Origin: Planctomycetota bacterium
GTDB lineage: Bacteria > Planctomycetota > UBA1135 > GCA-002686595
Direction of reading: 5' to 3'
DNA length: 59,172 nucleotides
Assembly (NCBI GenBank): GCA_028278425.1
Contig: JANQEJ010000300.1
Coordinates: 1-59,172, forward strand
In this document: positions 32,653 to 41,075 of the stretch, one piece after another
Layout: every line of letters begins with the position of its first letter
Numbering within the stretch: position 1 is the stretch's first letter
Translations under genes and position numbers: made by a program
The notes under the pieces: model-generated
What the model was told of the DNA's origin: nothing
The model's input: only the letters and a program-made list of their open reading frames with translations
Databases searched by the model: none

Positions 32653-35600
32653 TCAGACGACCACGACGGGCTGTTTCGAGCTGGCCGGAACGCGCTCGTC
32701 GGGCGTCAGGATGCCGCGCAGGTTGAGCGGATCGGCCGCCGCCACCTCGAGCGTCGGGTGGTCCTCCCGGCGGCGGATCTTCCGCAGGAGCGGGATCGCC
32801 TCGGGGAGCGCGAACTGCTCGCCGCTGAAGCCGGCGACGAACCGGCCGCCGCGGACGTCGCCCTTGAGCTCCAGGCCGCGCAGGCAGCGCGCGAGGTCGC
32901 GCCAGGGGACCGGCTGGCGCTCGCGCTCGAGGATGCGCCGGAAGACGACGCCGTAGCGGCGCAGGAGCGCCCGCGCGACGAACTCGACGTCCGGCGGCTC
33001 GAAGGTCCGCTCGCGGAAGAGGCTCCAGCGGCCCGCGGCCACCGCCGGCGTCCGCCGGCGCCAGGCCGGGCGCAGGAGCTGGCGCAGCGAGGTGAAGGAG
33101 TCGCTCGTCAGGAGCCCGAGCGCGATGAGCTCCTCGAGCCCGCGCTCGGCGTCGGAGGGCAGGAGCTCGCAGGTGGCTTGCAGGTCGGCCGGGAAGAGCG
33201 CGCCGCAGGTCGACAGCGCGTCGTGGATCCGCTGCGCCGGCCAGGCGAGCTCGGGCGTCTCCGGCCGCGGCGCGAGGCCGAGCCAGGACGGAAGCTCCGC
33301 GCGTGGAACCAGGCACACCGGCGTGCTCCGCAGCGCGGACTTGCCGCTGCCCCAGACGCGGCCCCAGGCGACCTCGCCGCCGAGCGCGAGCTGGTCGAGC
33401 CAGTCCTGGCGGTAGTCGCGCACGCGCGACGCGAGGATGCGCCGCTCCCAGGCGACGGTGGGGGCCTCGAAGCCCGCGAGCTGTTCGACGACCGCGCGCA
33501 CGCCGGCGGGGCCTTCGAGCCGCGCCTCCTCCTCGACGTGCTGCCACGCGCCGAGGAAGCGGAGTAGGTCGTTGGCGGAAACCGGCTCGATCTCGCGCCG
33601 CAGCGCGTCGAGCGTGTAGCGCTGGATGCGGGCGAGGAGCCGGCGGTCGCACCAGGCGTCGCCGCCCTCGAGGCGCACGCGCAGGACGACGCCTTCGCTC
33701 TCGAGCGTGTGCATCAGCGGGTCGTCGCTCGCCACCGGACCGAGCGCTTCCATCCGCCCGCGCAGCACCGCCTTCGGGTCGCGCGTCGCCTCGGTCGCGA
33801 ACCAGCGGTCGTTTTCCCGAACGACGCGGCCGGCGGCCTCGAGCTCGGCGAGCCACGGCTTCCACTCGCCCGCTTCTTGGTCCGCGACGTAGCCCATCCA
33901 GGTCAGCGCCTCGTGTACCTCCTCGGCGTCGCGCGGGTCGGGCCAGGCCTCCGCGCGCACCCGCTCGACCGCGGCGGGGTCGAGCCGGCCGATGCCGTCG
34001 GCGTCGCGCGCGGTCAGCGTGCGGCGCGAGAGCACCGCCTGCGTGCGGCGCTCCTCGAGCGGCGCGTCGTCGAGGAAGCCGTAGGGCCGCGACTGGAGGA
34101 TCGAGCGCGCGAAGGGCGACGGCTCGGGCACGTCGACGGCGACGCGCTCGATCGTGCCGTCGCGCAGGCCCTCGAGCACCTGGACCAGGCCGTCGACGTC
34201 CATGGCTTCGTGCACGCAGTCCTCGACGGTCTGCCCGACGAGCGGGTGGTCGAGCGGGATCGCGAGGTCGCCCGGCGGCAGGTTCTCGCCGCAGGCGACC
34301 GCGTCGGGGAACGCCTCGGCGAGGCGGTCGTCGGCGCGCATGCGCAGCAGCGGCGGCGGGACCCTCTTGCCGCCCTGGAAGCGCTCGACGACGAGGGAGC
34401 GCGTGACGTTCCAGCGCCAGCGTGCCGCGAACATCGGCGTGACGAGCACCGCCTGCGTCAGCACGTCCGGCGCGGTATCCGGGCGCAGGTAGTCGAAGAC
34501 GTCTTCCAGCGGGAAGCTCGACTGCGGCCCGAGCGACAGGACGATCGCGTCCTCGTTGGCCGCCGCCTGGAGCTCGAAGCCGAAGTGGCGGCAGAAGCGC
34601 TTGCGCAGCGCGAGCCCGAGCGCGCGGTTGACGCGGCCGCCGTAGGGCGAGTGCATCACGAGCTGCATGCCGCCGGACTCGTCGAAGAAGCGCTCGAGGA
34701 TGAGGCGTCCCTGCGTCGGCACGGCGCCGAGGGCGGCCTTGGCCTCGGCGAGGTATGCGGCCAGCTCGCCGCGCGCTTCCTCGTCGAGGTCGCCCTCCGC
34801 CGCGAGCCAATCGGCGTCGACGCCGCGCTCGCGCACTTCCGCGACCTCGGCGGAGAGCTCGCGCGTGCGCGCCGGCGCCTCCCCGACCCAGAACGGCAGC
34901 GACGGCGGCGCGCCCTTCGCGTCGGCGACGCGCATCGTTCCGTTGACGACGCGCAGCACGGTCCACGAGGCGTTGCCGAGCTGGAAGACGTCGCCGCCGC
35001 TCGACTCGATCGCGAAGTCCTCGTCGACGTGGCCGATCACCGTGCCCTCGGGCTCGAGCACGACTTTGTACTGCGTCGAATCGGGGATCGCGCCGCCCGA
35101 GGTGATGGCCGAGAGCCGCGCGCGGCGCGTGCCGCGGAGCTTGCCGTTCACGCCGTCGCGGTGGAGCAGCGCGTGCCGCCCCTTGTCGTGCAGGCCGACG
35201 ACGCGGTCGAAGGTCGCGCGCTCGAGGTCGCGGTACGGCCAGGCGCGGGTGAAGCTCGCGAAGAGCTCGTCCTCGCCGCGCGTGTCGGCCGCGCAGGCGG
35301 CGACGACCTGCTGGGCGAGGATGTCGAGCGGCGCGGACGGCTGCGGCGTTCGGTCCAAGAGCCCCTTGCGCACCGCGCGCAGGAGCGCGGCGCTCTCGAC
35401 GAGCTCGTCCGGCGTCAGCGGGAAGAGCCGCCCCTTCGGCACCCGGCCCACGCCGTGTCCCGAGCGGCCGACGCGCTGGAGGAACGTCGCGATCGAGCGC
35501 GGCGTGCCCACCTGGATCGCGAGGTCGACGTCGCCGACGTCGATGCCGAGCTCGAGCGACGCGGTGGCGCAGAGCGCGCGGAGCTTCCCCGCCTTCAGGC

Positions 35601-36519
35601 GCTCCTCGGCGTCGAGGCGCCGCTCCTTGGAGAGCGAGGAGTGGTGGCAGGCGACCGCGTCCTCGCCGAGGATCTTCGTGAGCTGCGCGCCGATGCGCTC
35701 CGACATCTTGCGCGTGCCGACGAAGACCAGCGTGGTGCGGTGCTCGCGGATCAGCTCGGCGATGCGCTCGTAGATCTCGGCCCAGGTCTCGTGCGAGCAG
35801 ACCGTCTCGAGCGGCGACGGCGGGATCTCGACCGCCACGTCGAGCTCGCGCAGGTGCCCCGCGTCGACGAGCTCGCACTCGCGCCCGACGCCGACGAGGA
35901 AGCGGCCGACGTCGGCGAGCGGCTTCTGCGTCGCGGACAGGCCGATGCGCTGCACGCCGCCGCAGAGGTCGTCGAGCCTTTCCAGCGAGAGCGCGAGATG
36001 CGAGCCGCGCTTGTCGCCGAGCACCGCGTGCACCTCGTCGACGATCGCCGTCCTGACCGTGCGCAGGAGCGAGCGGCCGCCTTCGCTCGTCAGCAGGATG
36101 TAGAGCGACTCCGGCGTCGTCACCAGGATGTGCGGCGGCCGCTTCAGCATCTGCGCCCGCTGGCTCTGCGGCGTGTCGCCCGACCGCACGAGCACGCGCA
36201 CCTCCGGCAGCGACGGGTCGCGCTCGCGCAGCTCCGCCAGCGGCTTCGAGAGGTTCTTCTGCACGTCGTTGCCGAGCGCCTTGAGCGGCGAGACGTAGAG
36301 CACGCGCGTCTCGTCCGGAAGCTCCGCGCCGCCCCCGACGAGCGCGTCGATCGCCGACAGGAACGCCGCCAGCGTCTTCCCCGACCCGGTCGGCGCCGCG
36401 ATCAGCGTGTGCTTCCCCGCGCGGATGAGCGGCCACCCGCGCGCCTGCGGCGCCGTAGGCTCGCCGAGTTGCTCGGCGAACCACGCCTGGATCGTGGGAT
36501 GGAATCCGTTCAGGGGCAC
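32653..36519 (-). CDS. Lhr-type superfamily 2 DNA helicase
   Basis: This 1288-residue protein from the GTG at 36519 has an N-terminal helicase core with Walker A APTGSGKT (42-49), the VDEVHAV Walker B motif and LSATQ motif III. FLQRVGRSGHG is motif VI. The long C-terminal part contains the winged-helix and Lhr-type regions. Lhr helicases are 3'-5' translocases linked to DNA repair, and most are 1400-1550 residues, so this one is somewhat short but covers the core. The frame is open upstream of 36519 without homology. The gene is divergent from the DUF4157 gene, and a palindrome lies 23 bases upstream of the start. Confidence 0.88.
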   Translation of the reverse strand: MPLNGFHPTIQAWFAEQLGEPTAPQARGWPLIRAGKHTLIAAPTGSGKTLAAFLSAIDALVGGGAELPDETRVLYVSPLKALGNDVQKNLSKPLAELRERDPSLPEVRVLVRSGDTPQSQRAQMLKRPPHILVTTPESLYILLTSEGGRSLLRTVRTAIVDEVHAVLGDKRGSHLALSLERLDDLCGGVQRIGLSATQKPLADVGRFLVGVGRECELVDAGHLRELDVAVEIPPSPLETVCSHETWAEIYERIAELIREHRTTLVFVGTRKMSERIGAQLTKILGEDAVACHHSSLSKERRLDAEERLKAGKLRALCATASLELGIDVGDVDLAIQVGTPRSIATFLQRVGRSGHGVGRVPKGRLFPLTPDELVESAALLRAVRKGLLDRTPQPSAPLDILAQQVVAACAADTRGEDELFASFTRAWPYRDLERATFDRVVGLHDKGRHALLHRDGVNGKLRGTRRARLSAITSGGAIPDSTQYKVVLEPEGTVIGHVDEDFAIESSGGDVFQLGNASWTVLRVVNGTMRVADAKGAPPSLPFWVGEAPARTRELSAEVAEVRERGVDADWLAAEGDLDEEARGELAAYLAEAKAALGAVPTQGRLILERFFDESGGMQLVMHSPYGGRVNRALGLALRKRFCRHFGFELQAAANEDAIVLSLGPQSSFPLEDVFDYLRPDTAPDVLTQAVLVTPMFAARWRWNVTRSLVVERFQGGKRVPPPLLRMRADDRLAEAFPDAVACGENLPPGDLAIPLDHPLVGQTVEDCVHEAMDVDGLVQVLEGLRDGTIERVAVDVPEPSPFARSILQSRPYGFLDDAPLEERRTQAVLSRRTLTARDADGIGRLDPAAVERVRAEAWPDPRDAEEVHEALTWMGYVADQEAGEWKPWLAELEAAGRVVRENDRWFATEATRDPKAVLRGRMEALGPVASDDPLMHTLESEGVVLRVRLEGGDAWCDRRLLARIQRYTLDALRREIEPVSANDLLRFLGAWQHVEEEARLEGPAGVRAVVEQLAGFEAPTVAWERRILASRVRDYRQDWLDQLALGGEVAWGRVWGSGKSALRSTPVCLVPRAELPSWLGLAPRPETPELAWPAQRIHDALSTCGALFPADLQATCELLPSDAERGLEELIALGLLTSDSFTSLRQLLRPAWRRRTPAVAAGRWSLFRERTFEPPDVEFVARALLRRYGVVFRRILERERQPVPWRDLARCLRGLELKGDVRGGRFVAGFSGEQFALPEAIPLLRKIRRREDHPTLEVAAADPLNLRGILTPDERVPASSKQPVVVV

Positions 36520-36541
36520 AAGCTCATTGTAGGGAGGGCCT

Positions 36542-36561
36542 GCTGACAGCGTGCTGTCAGC
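36542..36561. promoter_or_regulatory. Palindromic operator candidate
   Basis: GCTGACAGC (36542-36550) and GCTGTCAGC (36553-36561) are perfect 9-bp arms separated by two bases. The size and symmetry fit a binding site for a dimeric regulator. It lies 23 bases upstream of the helicase start and about 395 bases upstream of the DUF4157 start. Which regulator binds it is unknown. Confidence 0.55.
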
Positions 36562-36807
36562 TTGCAGCGAGAAGCCGTGCCCCACCCGTCCGAGCGACGG
36601 TCCGAGCACGCCCCTTCGACCAGGCGCAGGTCCGAGACCCCGCCACATCGGCGGCTGCGGCGCCGTGTATCGCTCGGTCGAGCTTCCTTCGAAGAAGCCC
36701 GGGAGAACGCGCGTCATCACTCTCCGGTGCCGGGGGACGGACCGGGTGACGCCCGATCGAGCGCGTAGGACTTCTCGACGAACACCGCGTCCGCGCTCGC
36801 TGCGCGT

Positions 36808-36822
36808 CTTGGTGGAACCAAG
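36808..36822. repeat. Inverted repeat in the DUF4157 upstream region
   Basis: CTTGGT and ACCAAG are perfect 6-bp arms around GGA, flanked on both sides by CGCG. The site is about 135 bases upstream of the DUF4157 start and may be an operator or leader hairpin. Confidence 0.35.
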
Positions 36823-36955
36823 CGCGGAGGTTAACCTGAGGCACGTGAGGGGCGCCCTGAGTCGAACGCGCGCGCGCGTGCCCCAATCAGCCGCTCGGTC
36901 GAAGAACCTTCGTTCGAGTCCGGCTGACGGAGCCCAAGTCGCGGAGGTCCGCCGG

Positions 36956-38668
36956 ATGGCGTTGCGCCGCGCCGAGCAGACGTGCTGCCCACTGTCGCCG
37001 GTAGACGTCCTCCAGCTTCAAGTCGCCTTGGGCAACCGCGCGGTGTCGCGGCTCCTGAGTCGCCGCGCCGCGGCACACGGCTCGACCTCGCAGGGCAGAG
37101 GTCGTTCGCTCCCCCGCGCCCTGCAATCCGGCGTCGAGCGGCTGGCGGGCGTCTCTCTGGAGGACGTGACCGTCCACTACGACTCCAGCCGTCCGATCGA
37201 GGTGGGTGCGGTCGCCTACGCGGAAGGGAGCGACATCCACCTCGCGGCGGGCCAGGAGCGGGAGCTTCCCCACGAAGCGTGGCACGTTGCGCAGCAGAAG
37301 CTTGGTCAGGTGCGCGCCACGACGCGCCTCAACGGGCGAGCGATCAACGACGACCCGCGTCTGGAGCGTCAAGCCGACGTCATGGGGGCGCGGGCGCTCG
37401 CGGCCGGGAACCGCGAGGCCGGGCGGCGACCGAACGCGAGGCCCCGGGCGGAGAGCGCGGGCTCCCACCCGATCCAGCGGAAGATCGGCTTCGAGTACGA
37501 GATCGACTGTCTCCGGACCCGCACCACGGACGGCTGGTACCTGAACCCGATGCGGACCTGGCGCCAGCACAACGCGGGCGATCGGATCCACGAGTGCGAC
37601 CGGTACGACGTGACGGCGGACATCGCCGAGGGCTACTCGCGGGTCGAGTTCGTCACCGACGCCTTCGACGAGAGGGACGCCCAGGAGCTTCGCGAGCTCC
37701 AACGGGTGATTCGGGACATGCGGCGTGACATCGCCCGGATGGTCCGTCAGAGCCTCGCGAACCGGCAGGGGTACCTCGCGGGCGTCCCGTACCTGGGTGG
37801 TGAGCGTGGCTGGTTCCCCGGCGACGGGTGGGTCGGAGCCAACAAGCTGTTCCCCGGCGGCCGGTGGTGGCACCAGATCAAGTACGAGCCGACCCGGGGC
37901 GGCGCGTTCGACGGGCAACTCCAGATGACCGGCGGGCTCGACATGGTGGCGCTCGCGCGGCTCATGACCGGGGAGACGCTCGGAAACGCTAGGGAGTGGG
38001 GCGTCATCGACGACAAGCTGCCGACGCAGGACGCGCGGCAGTACGTCCGCCCGTATGCCAAGTACAGGGAGGAGTCGTCCGATCTGTACCGGAACGCCCT
38101 CGCGGCCGTACGGCGACACGGCGTCTGCGGCGGCACGGAAGAGGCGGAACCCACCTTCGCGAGCGTCCTCGCGGTGATGGTGCAGGCGCCCGCCGCGTAC
38201 CGAAACCAGGACGTCGACTTCGGCCAGATGATCGCGAAGACCGACTACGCGAAGATCCTCGCGCTGGCCGCCCGGGAGACGGGGATCGTCCCGCGGAGCG
38301 ACGACTTCCTCGCGGCGCTGCTTCAGGCGGTCAGCGCCACCGTCGGCTACCAAGTGAACGAGGGCGACCCCGTCTTCCGAGCCGCGGAGCGCGGAGACCC
38401 GCTCAACCTGGGCCGGGTCAGCTTCCGGCAGTGGGTCGACGCCCTGCTTCCCGACGCCCGACGGGCACGCGATCTGATGACCCGCCGCCACTACCCCGGA
38501 CTTGAGCACGAGAGGGTGGCGATGCGCACCTTCGGTCCCTACGGGGAACGCACGGATCCCGGGGACCGCGCCATCTTCGAGTTCCGGAGCCTCCAGAAGA
38601 ACGCACCCTCGGAGCTACCCGAGCTGGTGACCCTCCTGAGCAACCTGATGAACGCTTTGCACCAGTAA
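36956..38668 (+). CDS. DUF4157 (eCIS-associated) protein with C-terminal amidoligase-like domain
   Basis: This 570-residue protein starts at an ATG with GGAGG eight bases upstream. Residues 15-34 (VDVLQLQVALGNRAVSRLL) match the short leader motif common in proteins associated with extracellular contractile injection systems (eCIS). Residues 50-148 are a DUF4157 domain with the metalloprotease-like HEAWH (106-110), AYAEGSDIHLAAG and RLERQADVMGARAL. After a Pro/Arg linker comes a C-terminal domain that starts IQRKIGFEYEID (from 173). It has SRVEFVTDAF (228-237), QLQMTGGLDM (321-330) and, near the end, IFEFRSL. These acidic blocks resemble amidoligase (glutamine-synthetase-like ligase) motifs. 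That reading is an inference. It may be an injected effector. No eCIS structural genes are in the window. Confidence 0.75.
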   Translation: MALRRAEQTCCPLSPVDVLQLQVALGNRAVSRLLSRRAAAHGSTSQGRGRSLPRALQSGVERLAGVSLEDVTVHYDSSRPIEVGAVAYAEGSDIHLAAGQERELPHEAWHVAQQKLGQVRATTRLNGRAINDDPRLERQADVMGARALAAGNREAGRRPNARPRAESAGSHPIQRKIGFEYEIDCLRTRTTDGWYLNPMRTWRQHNAGDRIHECDRYDVTADIAEGYSRVEFVTDAFDERDAQELRELQRVIRDMRRDIARMVRQSLANRQGYLAGVPYLGGERGWFPGDGWVGANKLFPGGRWWHQIKYEPTRGGAFDGQLQMTGGLDMVALARLMTGETLGNAREWGVIDDKLPTQDARQYVRPYAKYREESSDLYRNALAAVRRHGVCGGTEEAEPTFASVLAVMVQAPAAYRNQDVDFGQMIAKTDYAKILALAARETGIVPRSDDFLAALLQAVSATVGYQVNEGDPVFRAAERGDPLNLGRVSFRQWVDALLPDARRARDLMTRRHYPGLEHERVAMRTFGPYGERTDPGDRAIFEFRSLQKNAPSELPELVTLLSNLMNALHQ

Positions 38669-38686
38669 GCCGGAGCGAGTCCGCCC

Positions 38687-39550
38687 GTGGACCAACGCGA
38701 GAAGGCTGATCACTTCCGGGCGCTTCACGCGCGCGACGAGATTCTGGTGCTCCTGAACGCCTGGGACGTCGCCAGCGCGCGCGTCTTCGCGGGCGCCGGG
38801 GCGCTCGCCGTCGGGACGACGAGCATGGGAATCGCCGCCACCGAGGGCTACGCCGAGCCCGAGCACATCCCGCGCGACGCGATGGTCGCGGCGGTCGCGC
38901 GCATCGCCGCCGGCGTGGACGTTCCGGTCAGCGCGGACATGGAGGGCGGCTTCGGCGCGACCGCGGACGAGGTCGTCGAGACGGTGCGGCTCGCGATCGC
39001 GGCCGGCGCGGTCGGGATCAACGTCGAGGACGGCACCGGCGACCCCGAGGCTCCGCTCCGGGCGACCCGGGACATGGCGGAGCGCATCGCCGCGATCCGG
39101 GCGCTCTCGAACGAGCTCGGCCTGCACCTCGTCGTCAACGCGCGCACCGACGTGTTCCTGCGGAAGGTGGGGGCGGAGGAGGAGCGGCTCGCGAGCACGA
39201 TCACGCGCGGCCAGGCGTATCACGAGGCCGGCGCGGACTGCTTCTTCGTCCCCGGCGGGCTCCCGCGCGAGGTGATCGCCACGCTCGTGCGCGAAGTCCC
39301 GTGCCCGCTGAACGTCGTCGCGAACCCCGCGATCTCCGTCCCGGTCGTCCCGTCGGTCCCGGAGCTGCAAGACCTCGGCGTGCGGCGCGTGAGCGTCGGC
39401 GCCGGCGCGATGCGCTCCACGCTCGCGCTGACGCGGCGGATCGCCGACGAGGTGCTCGGCGCGGGCACCTACGAGGCGATGAAGCGCGAGCTCGACGATC
39501 CGATCGCGCCCGAGGCGTACCGGAGCGCCGTGGGGCTCAGCGGGGCCTGA
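38687..39550 (+). CDS. Isocitrate lyase / phosphoenolpyruvate mutase family protein
   Basis: This 287-residue barrel protein starts at GTG 38687, 18 bases after the DUF4157 gene. It has the metal-binding DMEGGFG, the GINVEDG strand and NARTDVF, the usual pattern of this superfamily. It lacks the KKCGH-type lid motif of true isocitrate lyase, so it is one of the many small family members with unknown substrate. Carbon-carbon or carbon-phosphorus bond cleavage of an oxo acid is likely. Co-transcription with the DUF4157 gene is possible from the spacing. The last 14 bases overlap the convergent gene that follows. Confidence 0.85.
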   Translation: MDQREKADHFRALHARDEILVLLNAWDVASARVFAGAGALAVGTTSMGIAATEGYAEPEHIPRDAMVAAVARIAAGVDVPVSADMEGGFGATADEVVETVRLAIAAGAVGINVEDGTGDPEAPLRATRDMAERIAAIRALSNELGLHLVVNARTDVFLRKVGAEEERLASTITRGQAYHEAGADCFFVPGGLPREVIATLVREVPCPLNVVANPAISVPVVPSVPELQDLGVRRVSVGAGAMRSTLALTRRIADEVLGAGTYEAMKRELDDPIAPEAYRSAVGLSGA

Positions 39551-39923
39551 CCTGGTCGAAGACGAAGAGGCACGTCCCGGCGACCAGGAGGCACGTCACC
39601 ACGCTCAGGCCGACGAGCGCCCGCGTGCCCCGCGGCTCTTCGCCGCGGCTCAGCGCGTCGTGGCGGTGGAAAGCGAGGGACACGGTGACGTAGCTCAGAA
39701 CGAGGACGGCGATCGCGAAGAACATGACGACCAGGTTTCCGAGCCCCATGCCCGCCGAGCTCGCGTGACCGACCTGGATCGGAACCCACGCGATCGCGTT
39801 GCTCGCGAGAATCGCGCCGAGCTGTCGGGGAAGCGAAGGCCGGAGCCCGAGCTGGCAGACGAGGATCGCCGCCAGGTAGGGCAAGGCCCCGAGCGCCAGC
39901 GTTTGCGCGTAGTAGGACGGCAT
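39537..39923 (-). CDS. Small hypothetical membrane protein
   Basis: This 128-residue protein has four predicted membrane segments and no recognised domain. The ATG at 39923 has a GAGGGA site seven bases upstream, which decides it over the ATG at 39938. Its 3' end overlaps the convergent gene by 14 bases. It lies 50 bases after the serine-hydrolase gene, at the end of the long minus-strand series. Confidence 0.65.
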   Translation of the reverse strand: MPSYYAQTLALGALPYLAAILVCQLGLRPSLPRQLGAILASNAIAWVPIQVGHASSAGMGLGNLVVMFFAIAVLVLSYVTVSLAFHRHDALSRGEEPRGTRALVGLSVVTCLLVAGTCLFVFDQVRPR

Positions 39924-39973
39924 CGGCGTTTCCCTCATCGGCCGCTTCGGGCCGTGCCTGGAGGATCGCCGGC

Positions 39974-41032
39974 CTAGCGCTTTCCGAAGAGCACCTGCTC
40001 GAGCTCGTACGACACCTGGTGGGCGGCCTTGCCGTCGTTGGAGAGCACGAACACGCAGGCGTCGTCGTCGAGGTAGCGCACCACGTTGGTCCCGTAGCCG
40101 GCGACGCCGCCCGAGTGGTGGGCCTTGCGCGAGCCCCACCTCGTCTCGTGCACCTTCCAGCCGTAGGCGTAGCCGTCTTCGACCGGCGTGTAGAGCTTCT
40201 CCTTCGCCTTCTTGCCGAGGAGCTTGTCGCCGCGCAGCGCCCGATCCCAGGCGAGAAGGTCGTAGACCGTGGTGACGACGCCGCCCATGCCGCGGTAGCC
40301 CCAGCCCCAGTGCCAGCTCGCGGCGGTCCACTCGCCCGGCTGCTCGCTCTTCCGCACCGACGCGCGCTTCGTCTTGATCAGGTGGCGGTCGGTGATGAAG
40401 CCGGTGTCCTTCAGCTTGGCGGGCTTGAACAGGTTCTTGTGCACGTAGTCCTCGAACGACTTGCCCGACACCTCCTCGACGACCGCCGCGAGGAGGGCGT
40501 AGCCGACGTTGCAGTACTCGAAGCGCTCGCCCGGCGGGGAGGACAGCGGCTCCGCCAGCATGTCCCTCACGTACTGCTGGCGCCCGATCGGCGAGGCGTA
40601 GGGCACGCCGACGTTGCCCGAGATGCCCGAGGTGTGCGTGAGCAGGTGGTGGAGCTGGATCTCCCGCTTGTCTTCGGGCACGTCCTTGAAGAACTCGCCG
40701 AGCGTGTCGGTGACCTTGAGCTTGCGCTTCTGCTCGAGGTGGAGGATGGCCGTGGCGGCGACCTGCTTGCTCGCCGAGGCGAGCTCGAAGAGCGTCCGCG
40801 GCGTGTTGGGCGTGCTCTCGTAATCCGCCAGCCCGTAGCCCTTCGCGAGCAGGACCTCGTCCTTGCGCGCGACGAGAACGGCGCCCCAGAAGTCGGGAGC
40901 GGCCTTCAGCACCGCCGCGTCGAGCTCCGCGCCCGCCTTGCCGTCGACGACGGTGCCGTCCTTGGCCTTCTGGGCCGCGACCGGCGAGGTGAGCACGACC
41001 AGAGCGAGCGCGAGCGAACCTGCGGTGTTCAT
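39974..41032 (-). CDS. Beta-lactamase-fold serine hydrolase (class C/PBP4-like), exported
   Basis: This 352-residue protein has a signal peptide (MNTAGSLALALVVLTSPVAAQ) and the penicillin-binding fold motifs SASK (Ser86, Lys89), YCN and HSGG in place of KTG. The last change is common in non-beta-lactamase members such as esterases and peptidases. An AAGGAGG site lies six bases upstream of the ATG. It probably acts outside the cytoplasm on a peptide or ester. Antibiotic resistance should not be assumed. It follows the O-antigen-ligase-type gene by 43 bases. Confidence 0.88.
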   Translation of the reverse strand: MNTAGSLALALVVLTSPVAAQKAKDGTVVDGKAGAELDAAVLKAAPDFWGAVLVARKDEVLLAKGYGLADYESTPNTPRTLFELASASKQVAATAILHLEQKRKLKVTDTLGEFFKDVPEDKREIQLHHLLTHTSGISGNVGVPYASPIGRQQYVRDMLAEPLSSPPGERFEYCNVGYALLAAVVEEVSGKSFEDYVHKNLFKPAKLKDTGFITDRHLIKTKRASVRKSEQPGEWTAASWHWGWGYRGMGGVVTTVYDLLAWDRALRGDKLLGKKAKEKLYTPVEDGYAYGWKVHETRWGSRKAHHSGGVAGYGTNVVRYLDDDACVFVLSNDGKAAHQVSYELEQVLFGKR

Positions 41033-41075
41033 CGGTTGCCTCCTTGGAGGACCGTACGCGCCGCGACCGCGGCGG

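Larger units (their letters stand above)
36520..36955. other. Long intergenic region between the helicase and the DUF4157 gene
   Basis: These 436 bases hold no convincing gene. An open frame runs through on the plus strand, but its product is low-complexity and Arg-rich and lacks homology. Two inverted repeats lie in it (36542-36561 and 36808-36822), and a good ribosome-binding site (GGAGG, 36943-36947) marks the end. It probably holds the divergent promoters. Confidence 0.6.

Noticed and set aside
36551..36955. In-frame N-terminal extension of the DUF4157 protein
   Set aside because: The extension is Arg-rich without homology, and the ATG at 36956 has a strong ribosome-binding site right before the conserved leader motif.
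39974..41032. Antibiotic-resistance beta-lactamase
   Set aside because: The fold motifs SASK and YCN are present, but KTG is replaced by HSGG and many such proteins are peptidases or esterases.
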